Below, one piece after another: positions 1-8,027 of a stretch of 64,000 nucleotides of DNA. Origin of the DNA: Gemmatimonadaceae bacterium (GTDB taxonomy: Bacteria; Gemmatimonadota; Gemmatimonadetes; Gemmatimonadales; Gemmatimonadaceae); assembly GCA_016742275.1 (NCBI GenBank), contig JACVCD010000010.1, positions 145,258 through 209,257 of the forward strand, written 5' to 3'. Numbering within the stretch: the first letter of the stretch is position 1; each line of letters begins with the position of its first letter. The position numbers and the translations under genes are program-made. The notes below the pieces were generated by a model. It saw nothing but the letters and a program-made list of their open reading frames with translations, did not search any database and had not been told where the DNA came from.

Positions 1-575
1 GCGTAACAGCTGCGAGTATGGTGGCCATGCAACTCGCGAACACCGACTCGACCGCGTATGAAGCGACAATGCAACGAGTCCAAGCAGCACTTGAGGGTGC
101 TGGTGTAGCCGTAAGTGGCGGACATCGCATGAGCGATGCGCGCGCGTCGGCCGAGGATCATCTGGTGATGGTAGTGGACTTCCTCATTGCGGTAGCACAG
201 CTCACGGTCATCGTGGCCGCGCTCGGCCTCGCATCCACCATGGGGTTGGCCGTACTGGAGCGCACACGCGAGATCGGCGTGCTACGTGCTGTGGGTGCCA
301 CGCCGCGCGCAATCATGGCAGTAGTCCAGGCCGAAGGGCTTCTCATTGCCGTCGTGAGTGCGGTAGTGGCGATACCGCTGTCCATTCCCATGAGTGTGGT
401 GCTCGGCGCCGCATTTGGACGTGTGATGTTCCCCGTGCCGGTCGAACTCAGACCAGTAGGCGCATCAGTTGCACTGTGGTTTGCAGTGGCGATCGTCGTG
501 TCAGTCCTGGCCTGCGCGGGACCAGCGCGTCGTGCGACGAGAATCTCTGCGCGCGAGGCGTTGGGGCACGACTAG
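1..575 (+). CDS. ABC transporter permease, FtsX/MacB type, C-terminal part (cut by window edge)
   Basis: The reading frame is open at the left edge, so only the last ~190 residues are present. They show three hydrophobic segments in the FtsX pattern. Between the first two lies the loop ERTREIGVLRAVGATPR, typical of MacB/LolC-like permeases, and the protein ends with PARRATRISAREAL. Such permeases sit in the inner membrane and pair with an ATPase to work on lipoproteins, lipids or exported compounds. The ATPase should lie to the left, outside the window. The family is clear but the substrate is not. Confidence 0.88.
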   Translation, partial: VTAASMVAMQLANTDSTAYEATMQRVQAALEGAGVAVSGGHRMSDARASAEDHLVMVVDFLIAVAQLTVIVAALGLASTMGLAVLERTREIGVLRAVGATPRAIMAVVQAEGLLIAVVSAVVAIPLSIPMSVVLGAAFGRVMFPVPVELRPVGASVALWFAVAIVVSVLACAGPARRATRISAREALGHD

Positions 576-599
576 TGGTTGGTTCTCCAAACGATCTGC

Positions 600-1070
600 C
601 TACAATGCCTTGACGTAGATGGATACGTTCTCGCCGCTGTATCGCACCTGCTCCATGAACTCCCAGCCGGATCGTTCGAGCAGACGATTCGCGGTCGCGG
701 TTCCGCAGTAGATGTGAGCGTACCCGAGGGTTCTCGCGACCTCTTCTATCGCACAAAGCAATTCTCCACCGATGCCTTGGCCGCGATACAGCGGACTGAC
801 CATGCCCGCAGCTGCCCATGGGCTGAGATGTGCATGGGTGGTAATCGATCCCATCTTCAACGCCGCGATGCCACAAGGCTCATCCCCAAGGAACGCCACC
901 ACGCCAACAGGCAGCTCGGTGCCGTTGGCATAGGCTAAGAGATCCTGCTCGGCGTTCCCTGGACCGTTTGGACCGTAGTGGGGCTCCCACTCGGTCTCAA
1001 ACCACTCCCTAATAGTGGGAATCACTTCAGGATGGTCAGCGAGACGTGCGATGCGAAGGCGTCCATTCAT
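600..1070 (-). CDS. GNAT family N-acetyltransferase
   Basis: This 156-residue protein has the size and layout of a single-domain GNAT. The acetyl-CoA pyrophosphate-binding motif is visible as VSPLYRGQGIGGELL (RGQGIG near residues 96-101), followed by a helix and a C-terminal strand region. It is expected to move an acetyl group from acetyl-CoA to a small molecule or protein amine in the cytoplasm; the acceptor cannot be told. It converges on the ABC permease gene with a 24-bp gap and runs in the same direction as the TetR gene just upstream. Confidence 0.85.
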   Translation of the reverse strand: MNGRLRIARLADHPEVIPTIREWFETEWEPHYGPNGPGNAEQDLLAYANGTELPVGVVAFLGDEPCGIAALKMGSITTHAHLSPWAAAGMVSPLYRGQGIGGELLCAIEEVARTLGYAHIYCGTATANRLLERSGWEFMEQVRYSGENVSIYVKAL

Positions 1071-1101
1071 GGAGCAAAGGAGACGGATTCATGCAAGAGG
1101 T

Positions 1102-1755
1102 TCACCCCCGCGCATTCCGCAACCGCTCCAACCCATCGAGCAGCAGTTCCAGCCCAAACGCAAAATCGAGCGTCCCGTCGTGCGAACCGTCGATGACATG
1201 CGTGGTGAGTTCATGCATGTAGGGGTACACATTGACGGGCAACATGGGCAGGTAGGCCGCCGCCGCTGACGCGTATTCGTCAGGGTTCACGGGAAAGTTC
1301 TGCTGTTGCAGCGCGAAGCCGTAGGTGTAGTTGTCGATGGCATTCCACGCGCGATCCACCTCGAACCAGGTGAACCCCGCCTCGCGCAGCGTGCCGAGCG
1401 TTGCGTCGATGTAGCTGAGCATGTTGGGGCCGACGCTGATGCGTGACACGACAAGCATTGGCGCCCACGGATGTGCCGTCATCACCGACAACGCCGATGT
1501 CGCCCGCGCACGCATGGCGGCCTTCCAGTCGCCTCCCGGCGTGGGCCTCGTGATTTCTCCAATCACCACATCGACCATGCCGTCCAGCAATTCGTCCTTG
1601 TTCGCGACGTGATTGTAGAGCGACATCGCTTCGACTTTGAGTGCCGTGGCGAGTTTGCGCATGGAGAGCGCCTCGAGACCGTTCCGGTCTGCGAGCTTGA
1701 TGGCAGCCCGCAGTATGCGGTCGCGAGTCAGTGGCGCGCGTCGGGCGGAGGGCAT
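1102..1755 (-). CDS. TetR/AcrR family transcriptional regulator with TetR_C-type ligand domain
   Basis: The N-terminal helix-turn-helix reads LTRDRILRAAIKLADRNG, then LSMRKLATALKV and SLYNHVANKDELL, a textbook TetR DNA-binding domain. The rest (~140 residues) resembles the tetracycline-repressor-type C-terminal domain that binds a ligand and dimerises. The ATG at 1755 (MPSARRAP) is preferred; an in-frame start at 1791 would add 12 residues. The gene is divergent from the barrel gene at 1879, and a double palindrome between them (1819-1850) is its probable operator. The inducer is unknown. Confidence 0.88.
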   Translation of the reverse strand: MPSARRAPLTRDRILRAAIKLADRNGLEALSMRKLATALKVEAMSLYNHVANKDELLDGMVDVVIGEITRPTPGGDWKAAMRARATSALSVMTAHPWAPMLVVSRISVGPNMLSYIDATLGTLREAGFTWFEVDRAWNAIDNYTYGFALQQQNFPVNPDEYASAAAAYLPMLPVNVYPYMHELTTHVIDGSHDGTLDFAFGLELLLDGLERLRNARG

Positions 1756-1818
1756 GAAAGGGACACTAGAGCTGTGAACGGTGGAGAGCAAGCAACGAAC
1801 GTGCTTGACTGGCCGAAC

Positions 1819-1850
1819 CTTACAGTGTACGGTCCAACATACACCGTAAG
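1819..1850. promoter_or_regulatory. Paired palindromic operator between tetR and barrel gene
   Basis: Two copies of a 13-bp palindrome of form CNTACANTGTANG lie 19 bp apart, centre to centre: CTTACAGTGTACG (1819-1831) and CATACACCGTAAG (1838-1850). They are also inverted copies of each other with two mismatches. They occupy the region between the divergent tetR (start 1755) and barrel gene (start 1879), where TetR regulators usually bind. Binding is inferred. Confidence 0.72.
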
Positions 1851-1878
1851 TACGCGGTTTTCATTTCGTCCCTTTCCC

Positions 1879-2622
1879 ATGCGCTATTTCCACGCCGCCC
1901 TCGCCGGGCTGCTTTTGGTCTCGCCCCCCGCATCCGGGCAACAGGCACCAGTCGCCCCAGACACCAACGCGATGAGCATTCCTCGCTGGCATGTCGGCCT
2001 CGCCGCCGGCGCTGGTCAACCTGTCGGTGATTTCAAACGCCACGTGAAGAACGCCGCGGGAGCAATGGGCCATGTGCTGCTTCGGCTCGACAAATACGGT
2101 CTGGCCTCACTACGACTGCAGGGTGGGTGGCTCAACTACGGTCACGAAGGCCAGCGCACCTGCCTCGGTACGGCGCCGCACTGCCGTGTGGCCCTCAACA
2201 TGACCACAGCCAACGGCATCCTGTCTTTGGCTCTTGGGCCACAGGTCGCGATGCCACTTGGACGAGTGCGGGCGTACGGCTACGGCCTCCTCGGCATGAG
2301 CCGTTTCGCGACCGTCAGCGGAATCGACGGTGGCCTTGTTCCGGATATCGTGGCGGCCGACGAAAACTTCGGTGATGGCGGCATGATATGGAGCGGCGGT
2401 GTTGGTCTGCAGGTGCCCGTGCGCCGCAGCACCAGCATTGACCTCGGTGTTGGCTATGAGAGCCACGGAAAGCGGGACTATCTCATCAAGGGCGGATTGA
2501 CGGATCTACCGGATGGATCGCTCGGCTTCGACATCAAGCGCTCGAAAGCCGACCTGTTCACGTTCCGGATCGGTCTTACTACGACGATAGGCTGGGGACG
2601 TCGGGCTTCGCCGGCACCATGA
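1879..2622 (+). CDS. Outer-membrane beta-barrel protein
   Basis: The 247-residue product starts with a signal peptide (MRYFHAALAGLLLVSPPASG, cleavage near residue 20). Alternating hydrophobic and polar strands rich in Gly, Tyr and Leu follow, as in small outer-membrane barrels. The ATG at 1879 is chosen because the signal peptide begins there and the frame upstream overlaps tetR. The tetR operator lies 29-60 bp upstream, so expression is probably TetR-controlled. Its stop overlaps the start of the next gene by 4 bp (ATGA), which suggests translational coupling. No precise function can be given. Confidence 0.75.
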   Translation: MRYFHAALAGLLLVSPPASGQQAPVAPDTNAMSIPRWHVGLAAGAGQPVGDFKRHVKNAAGAMGHVLLRLDKYGLASLRLQGGWLNYGHEGQRTCLGTAPHCRVALNMTTANGILSLALGPQVAMPLGRVRAYGYGLLGMSRFATVSGIDGGLVPDIVAADENFGDGGMIWSGGVGLQVPVRRSTSIDLGVGYESHGKRDYLIKGGLTDLPDGSLGFDIKRSKADLFTFRIGLTTTIGWGRRASPAP

Positions 2623-3602
2623 CCGTCCATATGAAAGCAGCAGTGTGCCGGCAGTATGGACCGCCGCACGTAGTCACAATCGAGGATTGGCCAATACCTG
2701 TCCCGGGTCCGCATGATGTGCTGATTCGTGTGCGCGCATTCACGGTATCGTCGGCCGACTGGAGAATTCGCAGCCTCTCGATACCCTACGGTTTCGGTAT
2801 GGCCTCGCGACTGGCGTTCGGTATCACCGCACCGCGTCAACCGATTCTTGGCAGTGAACTGGCTGGTGACATCGTCGCGACCGGTTCCGCCGTTCGCAAC
2901 TTTGCTGTAGGCGACGCGGTCGTGGCATTCTCGGGCGCAAAGTTGGGTGCCCACGCCGAGTACCGCTGCATGCCTGCCGATGCCGTGATTGTGCACAAGC
3001 CGCCTGCTCTCTCATACGAGACCGCTGCGGCTCTCGCATTCGGAGGCACAACGGCGCTCGATTTCTTTCGGCGCGGAAGACTGCACGCGGGCGACCGCGT
3101 ACTGATCAACGGCGCGTCGGGTACGGTTGGATCGGCGATGGTGCAACTCGCCGCCCAGACCGGTGCGGAAGTCACCGCAGTGTGTAGTGGCGCGAACGCC
3201 GAGGCAATGCAGCAACTAGGCGCCGCTCATACGATTGACTACACGCGCGTCGACTTCGCAGAACAGAGCACGCGCTATGACCTGATCGCAGACACCGTGG
3301 GCAACGCGCCGTACTCGCGCGTACGTCATGTGCTCACGCCCAACGGGCGTCTGCTGCTGATACTGGCCACGCTGCCGCAGATGCTCGGCGCAATGTGGGT
3401 CAACACCACATCGCGGCATCGCATTATCGCCGGCCCCGCATCAGAGCGTGTGGACGACTTGCGCACACTGGTCGACATGGCAGTGGACGGACGCTTCACA
3501 CCGCTCATTGATTAGACTTTCGCGCTTCACAATATCGTCACAGCGCATGAGCAGGTTGAGACCGGGCGAAAGCGCGGAAGTGTTGTGGTCACTGTCCACT
3601 GA
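2619..3602 (+). pseudogene. Zinc-free medium-chain alcohol dehydrogenase/quinone oxidoreductase, interrupted by an in-frame amber codon
   Basis: The protein matches the MDR superfamily, NADP-dependent quinone-oxidoreductase type: an N-terminal GroES-like domain (MKAAVCRQYGPP), then the nucleotide-binding signature LINGASGTVGSAMVQLA. Translation stops at a TAG at 3513-3515 after 298 codons. The same frame continues for 28 codons to a TGA at 3600-3602 and encodes the expected family C-terminus (TAHEQVETGRKRGSVVVTV). Full length with the amber read through would be 327 residues, normal for the family. A single C-to-T change (CAG to TAG) would explain it. The gene is either a recent pseudogene, a suppressed or read-through gene, or a sequencing error. 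It is coupled to the barrel gene by an ATGA overlap. Confidence 0.85.
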
Positions 3603-3698
3603 CCACTGAGCGTCCCGTTCGGTCCACGACCGACCGTACCGTCCAAGCATCTGGACCCACGCGGCTTGCCCGGCTCCTCCGCGCCACGGCAAGCTCAG

Positions 3699-3711
3699 CA
3701 TACACTGTAAG
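3699..3711. promoter_or_regulatory. Single copy of the tetR-type palindrome upstream of the TonB receptor
   Basis: CATACACTGTAAG fits the same CNTACANTGTANG pattern found twice at 1819-1850. It ends 25 bp before the GTG start of the TonB receptor gene at 3737, a position suited to repression. It suggests that the TetR at 1102 also controls the receptor. This rests on one short match. Confidence 0.45.
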
Positions 3712-3736
3712 CAACAGTCTCTCATTCCATCAACTC

Positions 3737-6139
3737 GTGAAGCGCTCGCTACTCCTCTTTGCATTTCTCACGGCCGCGCCGCCATTGTCAGCGCAGGACT
3801 CGTTGCCTTCCACGCGCCATGAGCGCGTGGCTGGTTATGTGCGCAGCGTCGCATCGGGCGAGGTATTGCGCGGCGCGGTCATTCGCGTGGACGCCGATGC
3901 ACAGGTGCGTCAGACCAATGAAGAGGGCTTCTACGCCCTCGTACTGCCCGCAGGTACGCATCGCTTGCGCGTGCGCGTGATTGGGTACGCGCCACTCGAC
4001 ACCAACATCGTGGTGAATGCGCGACTCGATCTCACACTCCGACTGCGCGCGCTTGAAACCGTGTTGCAAGCGGTACAGGTGCAGGCCAAGCGCGAAGAAC
4101 GGGCTGATCTCGATCCGGCAGCGCCACAAATGAGCGTCGTGCGCATTGACATGACCGCAGCCAAGGCGGTTCCTCCAGTGCTCGGCGAAGTGGATCCGCT
4201 GCGCACGCTCACGTTGCTGCCGGGTGTGGCCACCACATCCGATGCCTCCAATGCCTTTTCAGTACGAGGCGGCAGCACCGATCAGAATCTCATCCTGCTC
4301 GATGAGTCCACGATCTACAATCCATCGCACATCCTCGGCTTTCTCTCCACGTTCAATGCCGACGCGATCGACAACGTGACGTTGTACAAGGGCGGCATTC
4401 CGGCACGATTTGGCGGGCGATTGTCGTCGGTGGTGGACATCCGGCAGCGTGATGGCAACCGCGAAGAGTTTGCCGGCACGGCGTCCATCGGCCTGCTCTC
4501 GAGCAAACTGCTGGTGGAGGGGCCGGTGCCGGGCAAACGCGGCTCCTACATGCTGGCCGCACGACGCTCGTATGCGGATGCCTTTATCCCATTGGCGAGC
4601 GACACCACCATCCGTGATAACCGCGCGTACTTCTACGACCTGAATGCCAAGGCCCAGGTCAACATCGGATCAACTGGCGCGGTGATCGCCTCTGGCTTCA
4701 TGGGCCGCGATCTGTTCGCGCTGCCAAGCGCCGGCTTCGGCGCCGGTTGGGGCAATCGAGCCACCGCACTCCGCTGGAATCAGGCAGTAGGTGGGCGACT
4801 CTTCTCGAAAATCTCCGGTACGTGGAGCGACTACGACTACAAGCTGGGTTTCCGCGCAGAACCGGATGACTCGGCCAGTTGGGTCGCAGGAATCGTAAGC
4901 GCGGAGTTGCGCATCGATGAGACGTGGCAGATGACGGCCAATCAGCGACTCAGTGTTGGCGGCGAGTTCTCGCGCAATCTCTTCCGTCCCGGTCGATTGA
5001 GCCCGGTTGGCGATACGGCGGGGTCCAGCTTGCGCACGCGCGAAGTGGAGCGACGCATTGGCATCACCCGCGCCGCATTCATGAACTGGGAGATGGATGT
5101 TGGCACGCGACTCGGGCTGCAAGCTGGCCTGCGTTACGCGGACTTTGCTCGTGTGGGCGAAGGGACGCTGTACCGGTACGCGAACGAGGCGCCAGTCGTA
5201 TGGAACGCGGCGCTGGATCGGTACGAGCCTGGCGTACTGGTGGACAGCAGTCGTGTGTCGCGTGGCACGCGCATGGCGTACTTCGATGGCTTCGAGCCGC
5301 GCGCCACAGCGCGTTTCTCACTCACGCCGCGACACAGTCTCAAGGCCAGTTACGCACGAACACAGCAATTCCTGCAACTCGCGTCGAACACGAATTCGCC
5401 AACACCGCTGGATGTGTGGGAGCCGGCCGGGCCGTTCATTCGCCCGCAGGTGGCCGACCAGTATGCGTTCGGTTGGACGGGACAGTATCGCGGCGTGGAG
5501 TTCACGGCCGAGACGTACTTTCGGCGTGCAGAGAACGTGGTGGACTACATCAGTGGCGTGGATGTGTTTCTGAATCCGCGCCTCGAGACAATGCTCGTGC
5601 AGGGAGAAGGACGCGCCTACGGCCTTGAGCTGTTTGCGCGACGCGCCGAGGGACGCTTCACCGGTTGGGCGAGCTATACGTTGGCACGAGCCGAACAGCG
5701 ATTCCCGGCGGCGGGCACCACGAATGGTGGCATCAGTGGTGGGCGCTGGTATGTGTCGCCCTTTGACAAGACCCACAACCTGTCGCTGGTGGGCAGCTGG
5801 TTGTGGACCCCCAAGTGGCGCGTTGGCTCAACGTTCATGCTCGCGTCGGGTCTCCCCGCTACGCTGCCGCGTGCACGCTACTGGGTGGATGGTTTTCTCG
5901 TGGCGGAGTATGGCGATCGCAACTCTTCGCGCCTGCCGCTCTATCACCGCCTCGACCTGAGCCTCACGCGACAGTTCCGTCGGAGTGAACTGCAGTTTGG
6001 CCTGGTCAACGCTTACAACCGCTTCAATGCGCAATCGCTGCGTGTGGAGCAGCGCAACGACAATCCGCTGGTCGCTGATGCGGTCCAGACGTCGATCTTT
6101 GGCATCATTCCGAGTCTGAACTATGCCTTCCGTTTCTGA
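3737..6139 (+). CDS. TonB-dependent receptor with N-terminal carboxypeptidase-regulatory domain
   Basis: The 800-residue product has a signal peptide (residues 1-20), then a CarboxypepD_reg-like beta-sandwich (about 27-115, ending in LRVRVIGYAPLDT). A TonB plug follows (about 125-235, with FSVRGGSTDQNLILLDE), and then a long barrel ending in the aromatic FRF typical of outer-membrane proteins. It should import a ligand across the outer membrane using TonB energy; no separate TonB box can be fixed. The start is GTG at 3737, where the signal peptide begins. The DUF4249 lipoprotein downstream overlaps its 3' end or abuts it, a pairing common in such loci. The substrate is unknown. Confidence 0.9.
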   Translation: MKRSLLLFAFLTAAPPLSAQDSLPSTRHERVAGYVRSVASGEVLRGAVIRVDADAQVRQTNEEGFYALVLPAGTHRLRVRVIGYAPLDTNIVVNARLDLTLRLRALETVLQAVQVQAKREERADLDPAAPQMSVVRIDMTAAKAVPPVLGEVDPLRTLTLLPGVATTSDASNAFSVRGGSTDQNLILLDESTIYNPSHILGFLSTFNADAIDNVTLYKGGIPARFGGRLSSVVDIRQRDGNREEFAGTASIGLLSSKLLVEGPVPGKRGSYMLAARRSYADAFIPLASDTTIRDNRAYFYDLNAKAQVNIGSTGAVIASGFMGRDLFALPSAGFGAGWGNRATALRWNQAVGGRLFSKISGTWSDYDYKLGFRAEPDDSASWVAGIVSAELRIDETWQMTANQRLSVGGEFSRNLFRPGRLSPVGDTAGSSLRTREVERRIGITRAAFMNWEMDVGTRLGLQAGLRYADFARVGEGTLYRYANEAPVVWNAALDRYEPGVLVDSSRVSRGTRMAYFDGFEPRATARFSLTPRHSLKASYARTQQFLQLASNTNSPTPLDVWEPAGPFIRPQVADQYAFGWTGQYRGVEFTAETYFRRAENVVDYISGVDVFLNPRLETMLVQGEGRAYGLELFARRAEGRFTGWASYTLARAEQRFPAAGTTNGGISGGRWYVSPFDKTHNLSLVGSWLWTPKWRVGSTFMLASGLPATLPRARYWVDGFLVAEYGDRNSSRLPLYHRLDLSLTRQFRRSELQFGLVNAYNRFNAQSLRVEQRNDNPLVADAVQTSIFGIIPSLNYAFRF

Positions 6140-6140
6140 G

Positions 6141-7034
6141 ATGCATACGCATCTGCGTGCACGTGTGATGATGCTTGGCGCTTCGCTGCTGCTGTCGATG
6201 GGCTGCGAGCGGGTGGTGGATATCACGGTACCTACGATGGCCACACGACTGGTGGTGAGTGGGCGTCTTGAACTGGTGCGTGGTTCGTCGAATGGCGCGC
6301 CGTCCGGTCGACAGGTCATTACGCTGACCACCACCGCTCCGTACTTCCAACCGGCCGGTCCGCCACCAGCGCGCGGCGCCGAGGTGCGCGTCACGGACAG
6401 TCGCGGAGTTGTGACGCTCTTCCGCGAGCAGGCGAACGCACCGGGCGTGTATGTCACCGACAGTCTCATTCCCGTGCTCAATCGACGGTACACACTGCGC
6501 GTGCGGTGGAACAATGACACGTACGAAGGCAGTGACTCGCTGCTGCCGGTGGCACCGATCGATTCGTTCTATTTCCGCGAGCGTACGGGGTTGTTCGCGC
6601 CACCTGATGTTGCGCGCGAGCCGGGGCCGCGGGCGACGATCGATTTCCGAGATCCGCCCGGCGTGGAGAACTACTACGTGTGGGATCAGTTCGTGGACGG
6701 TCAGCGATTGGTGGAAGCTGATACCGCATTCCGTTTCCGCCCCATGGAGCGCGACGCGTTTTTCAATGGCGCGCTCGTGCGTGGTTTCCAGCCGTACTCT
6801 GGCATCGTACTGCGTTCGGGTCAGACCGTACGCATACGGCACATGTCGCTCAGCGAACAGGGATATCGCTTCTACCTCACACTCAACAACGCGTCGATGT
6901 CGGACGGCTCACCGTTCTCGGTGCCACCGGCCAGTCTGCGTGGCAATGTTTCCAATCTCACCCGCCCGGCGGAGCCGGCGTTGGGGTACTTCCTGACGGC
7001 GGAGGTGGATGAGAGGATGGGGAAGGTGCCGTAG
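6141..7034 (+). CDS. DUF4249-like lipoprotein partner of the TonB receptor
   Basis: The product is about 297 residues and starts MHTHLRARVMMLGASLLLSMGC, a lipoprotein signal with the lipobox LSMGC. The body has the beta-rich layout of DUF4249 proteins (VDITVP near the N-terminus, VTDSRGVVTLF, and an RYTLRVRW strand). DUF4249 proteins normally follow TonB-dependent receptors and probably act at the outer membrane, though their activity is unknown. The ATG at 6141 lies just after the receptor stop; an alternative ATG at 6123 would overlap it by 17 bp. Family assignment is by pattern only. Confidence 0.7.
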   Translation: MHTHLRARVMMLGASLLLSMGCERVVDITVPTMATRLVVSGRLELVRGSSNGAPSGRQVITLTTTAPYFQPAGPPPARGAEVRVTDSRGVVTLFREQANAPGVYVTDSLIPVLNRRYTLRVRWNNDTYEGSDSLLPVAPIDSFYFRERTGLFAPPDVAREPGPRATIDFRDPPGVENYYVWDQFVDGQRLVEADTAFRFRPMERDAFFNGALVRGFQPYSGIVLRSGQTVRIRHMSLSEQGYRFYLTLNNASMSDGSPFSVPPASLRGNVSNLTRPAEPALGYFLTAEVDERMGKVP

Positions 7035-7249
7035 TCTGTGCGTCACCTCCTTTCCCTTCCCGCTGAGATATTGATCTCGCCGCCAATGTTGGCCAACCGG
7101 CCGGCGGCTCCAGACAGCACGTACGGTCCCGGGTAGTAGCACGCCGGCAGTTGCGCGCACGCGCAGTTTTCGCCTTGGATCAACAAGGGGCGTTCTCCGC
7201 ATTCTGCTCGCTGAGCGAATCGTGTATCCGCTGGCGGGAACCGAGTCTG

Positions 7250-8026
7250 TCAGATCAGATTTGCGCGACGTTGAGCACTGCAAAGCGTGTGGACCACGCT
7301 CACATCCACGCCCGACGGAGAGAGCATCGCAGCAAGGTCCCGCAGCATGGCGATGCTACGGGTGCGGCCATCGCAGGTGAGCGCTTCGGAGAGAAACACT
7401 GCACGCGAGGTCAGCGGGGTCAGTGCGGAGTCGCGTGCGTCCCGATGGTTGAACGACCAGCAGATCACGGAGCTGCCTGCGGCATAGACCACCACATCTT
7501 TAGTCAGCGGCATGTCCTCTATCTTGCCGCTCAGCGGCAGGAACTTGTCCGTCGCGGGTGAGGCAAGGCGAAGGGTGATCTGAGTCGTCTCGAGCCGATC
7601 GAGATCATAGCCCCCGGCCGGTGCGAGGTGCTTCGTCGAGAGTGCGCAGTACAGATTCACAGCTCGGACCGGCGTCTGCACCGGTCCTTCTCGGAGTAGA
7701 CGACGGCACAGTGCCTCTACGCTCGATTTGTACGTCGATGGCTTCAGTCCGGAACACTTCGTCGCCACACGCCACGGCTTCAAAACGTCGTGTTCAGCTA
7801 ACGTCTCAAGCTTGACGTGCTGCTCGGCGAGCGACGCGCGCGCATCGCTCCATGTCGCGTCGATACGCCCGTCGTCGAGACCGCTCATCATCGCGCTGAG
7901 GTTAGTGACCAATACGGCACTCACGCTAACGTACGGAAAACGCTCGATCACGTCTTGGGCAATCTCGATTGTCGGAGGTGCCGAATCGCCGACGCCGTCC
8001 AACACGCCCCCTTGACTCTTCCACAC
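7250..8026 (-). CDS. Stand-alone B3/B4 tRNA-binding (PheRS-beta editing-like) domain protein
   Basis: Residues ~90-240 match the B3/B4 domain of phenylalanyl-tRNA synthetase beta as seen in free-standing proteins. They show SSVEALCRRLLREG, the NLYCALSTKHLAPAGGYDLD core, and the VICWSFNHRDARDSALT strand. In PheRS this domain clears misacylated tRNA; free-standing versions are thought to act on tRNA or amino acids. The start is GTG at 8026, preceded by GGAGGTG embedded in the end of the upstream desaturase gene, whose stop is 1 bp away, so the two form an operon. The link with a RelA-like tRNA-sensing protein across the divergent promoter is suggestive. Substrate unknown. Confidence 0.68.
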   Translation of the reverse strand: MWKSQGGVLDGVGDSAPPTIEIAQDVIERFPYVSVSAVLVTNLSAMMSGLDDGRIDATWSDARASLAEQHVKLETLAEHDVLKPWRVATKCSGLKPSTYKSSVEALCRRLLREGPVQTPVRAVNLYCALSTKHLAPAGGYDLDRLETTQITLRLASPATDKFLPLSGKIEDMPLTKDVVVYAAGSSVICWSFNHRDARDSALTPLTSRAVFLSEALTCDGRTRSIAMLRDLAAMLSPSGVDVSVVHTLCSAQRRANLI

Positions 8027-8027
8027 T

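Noticed and set aside
1471..1878. Upstream extension of the barrel gene frame into tetR
   Set aside because: The extension is antisense to tetR and crosses the operator; the signal peptide begins at 1879.
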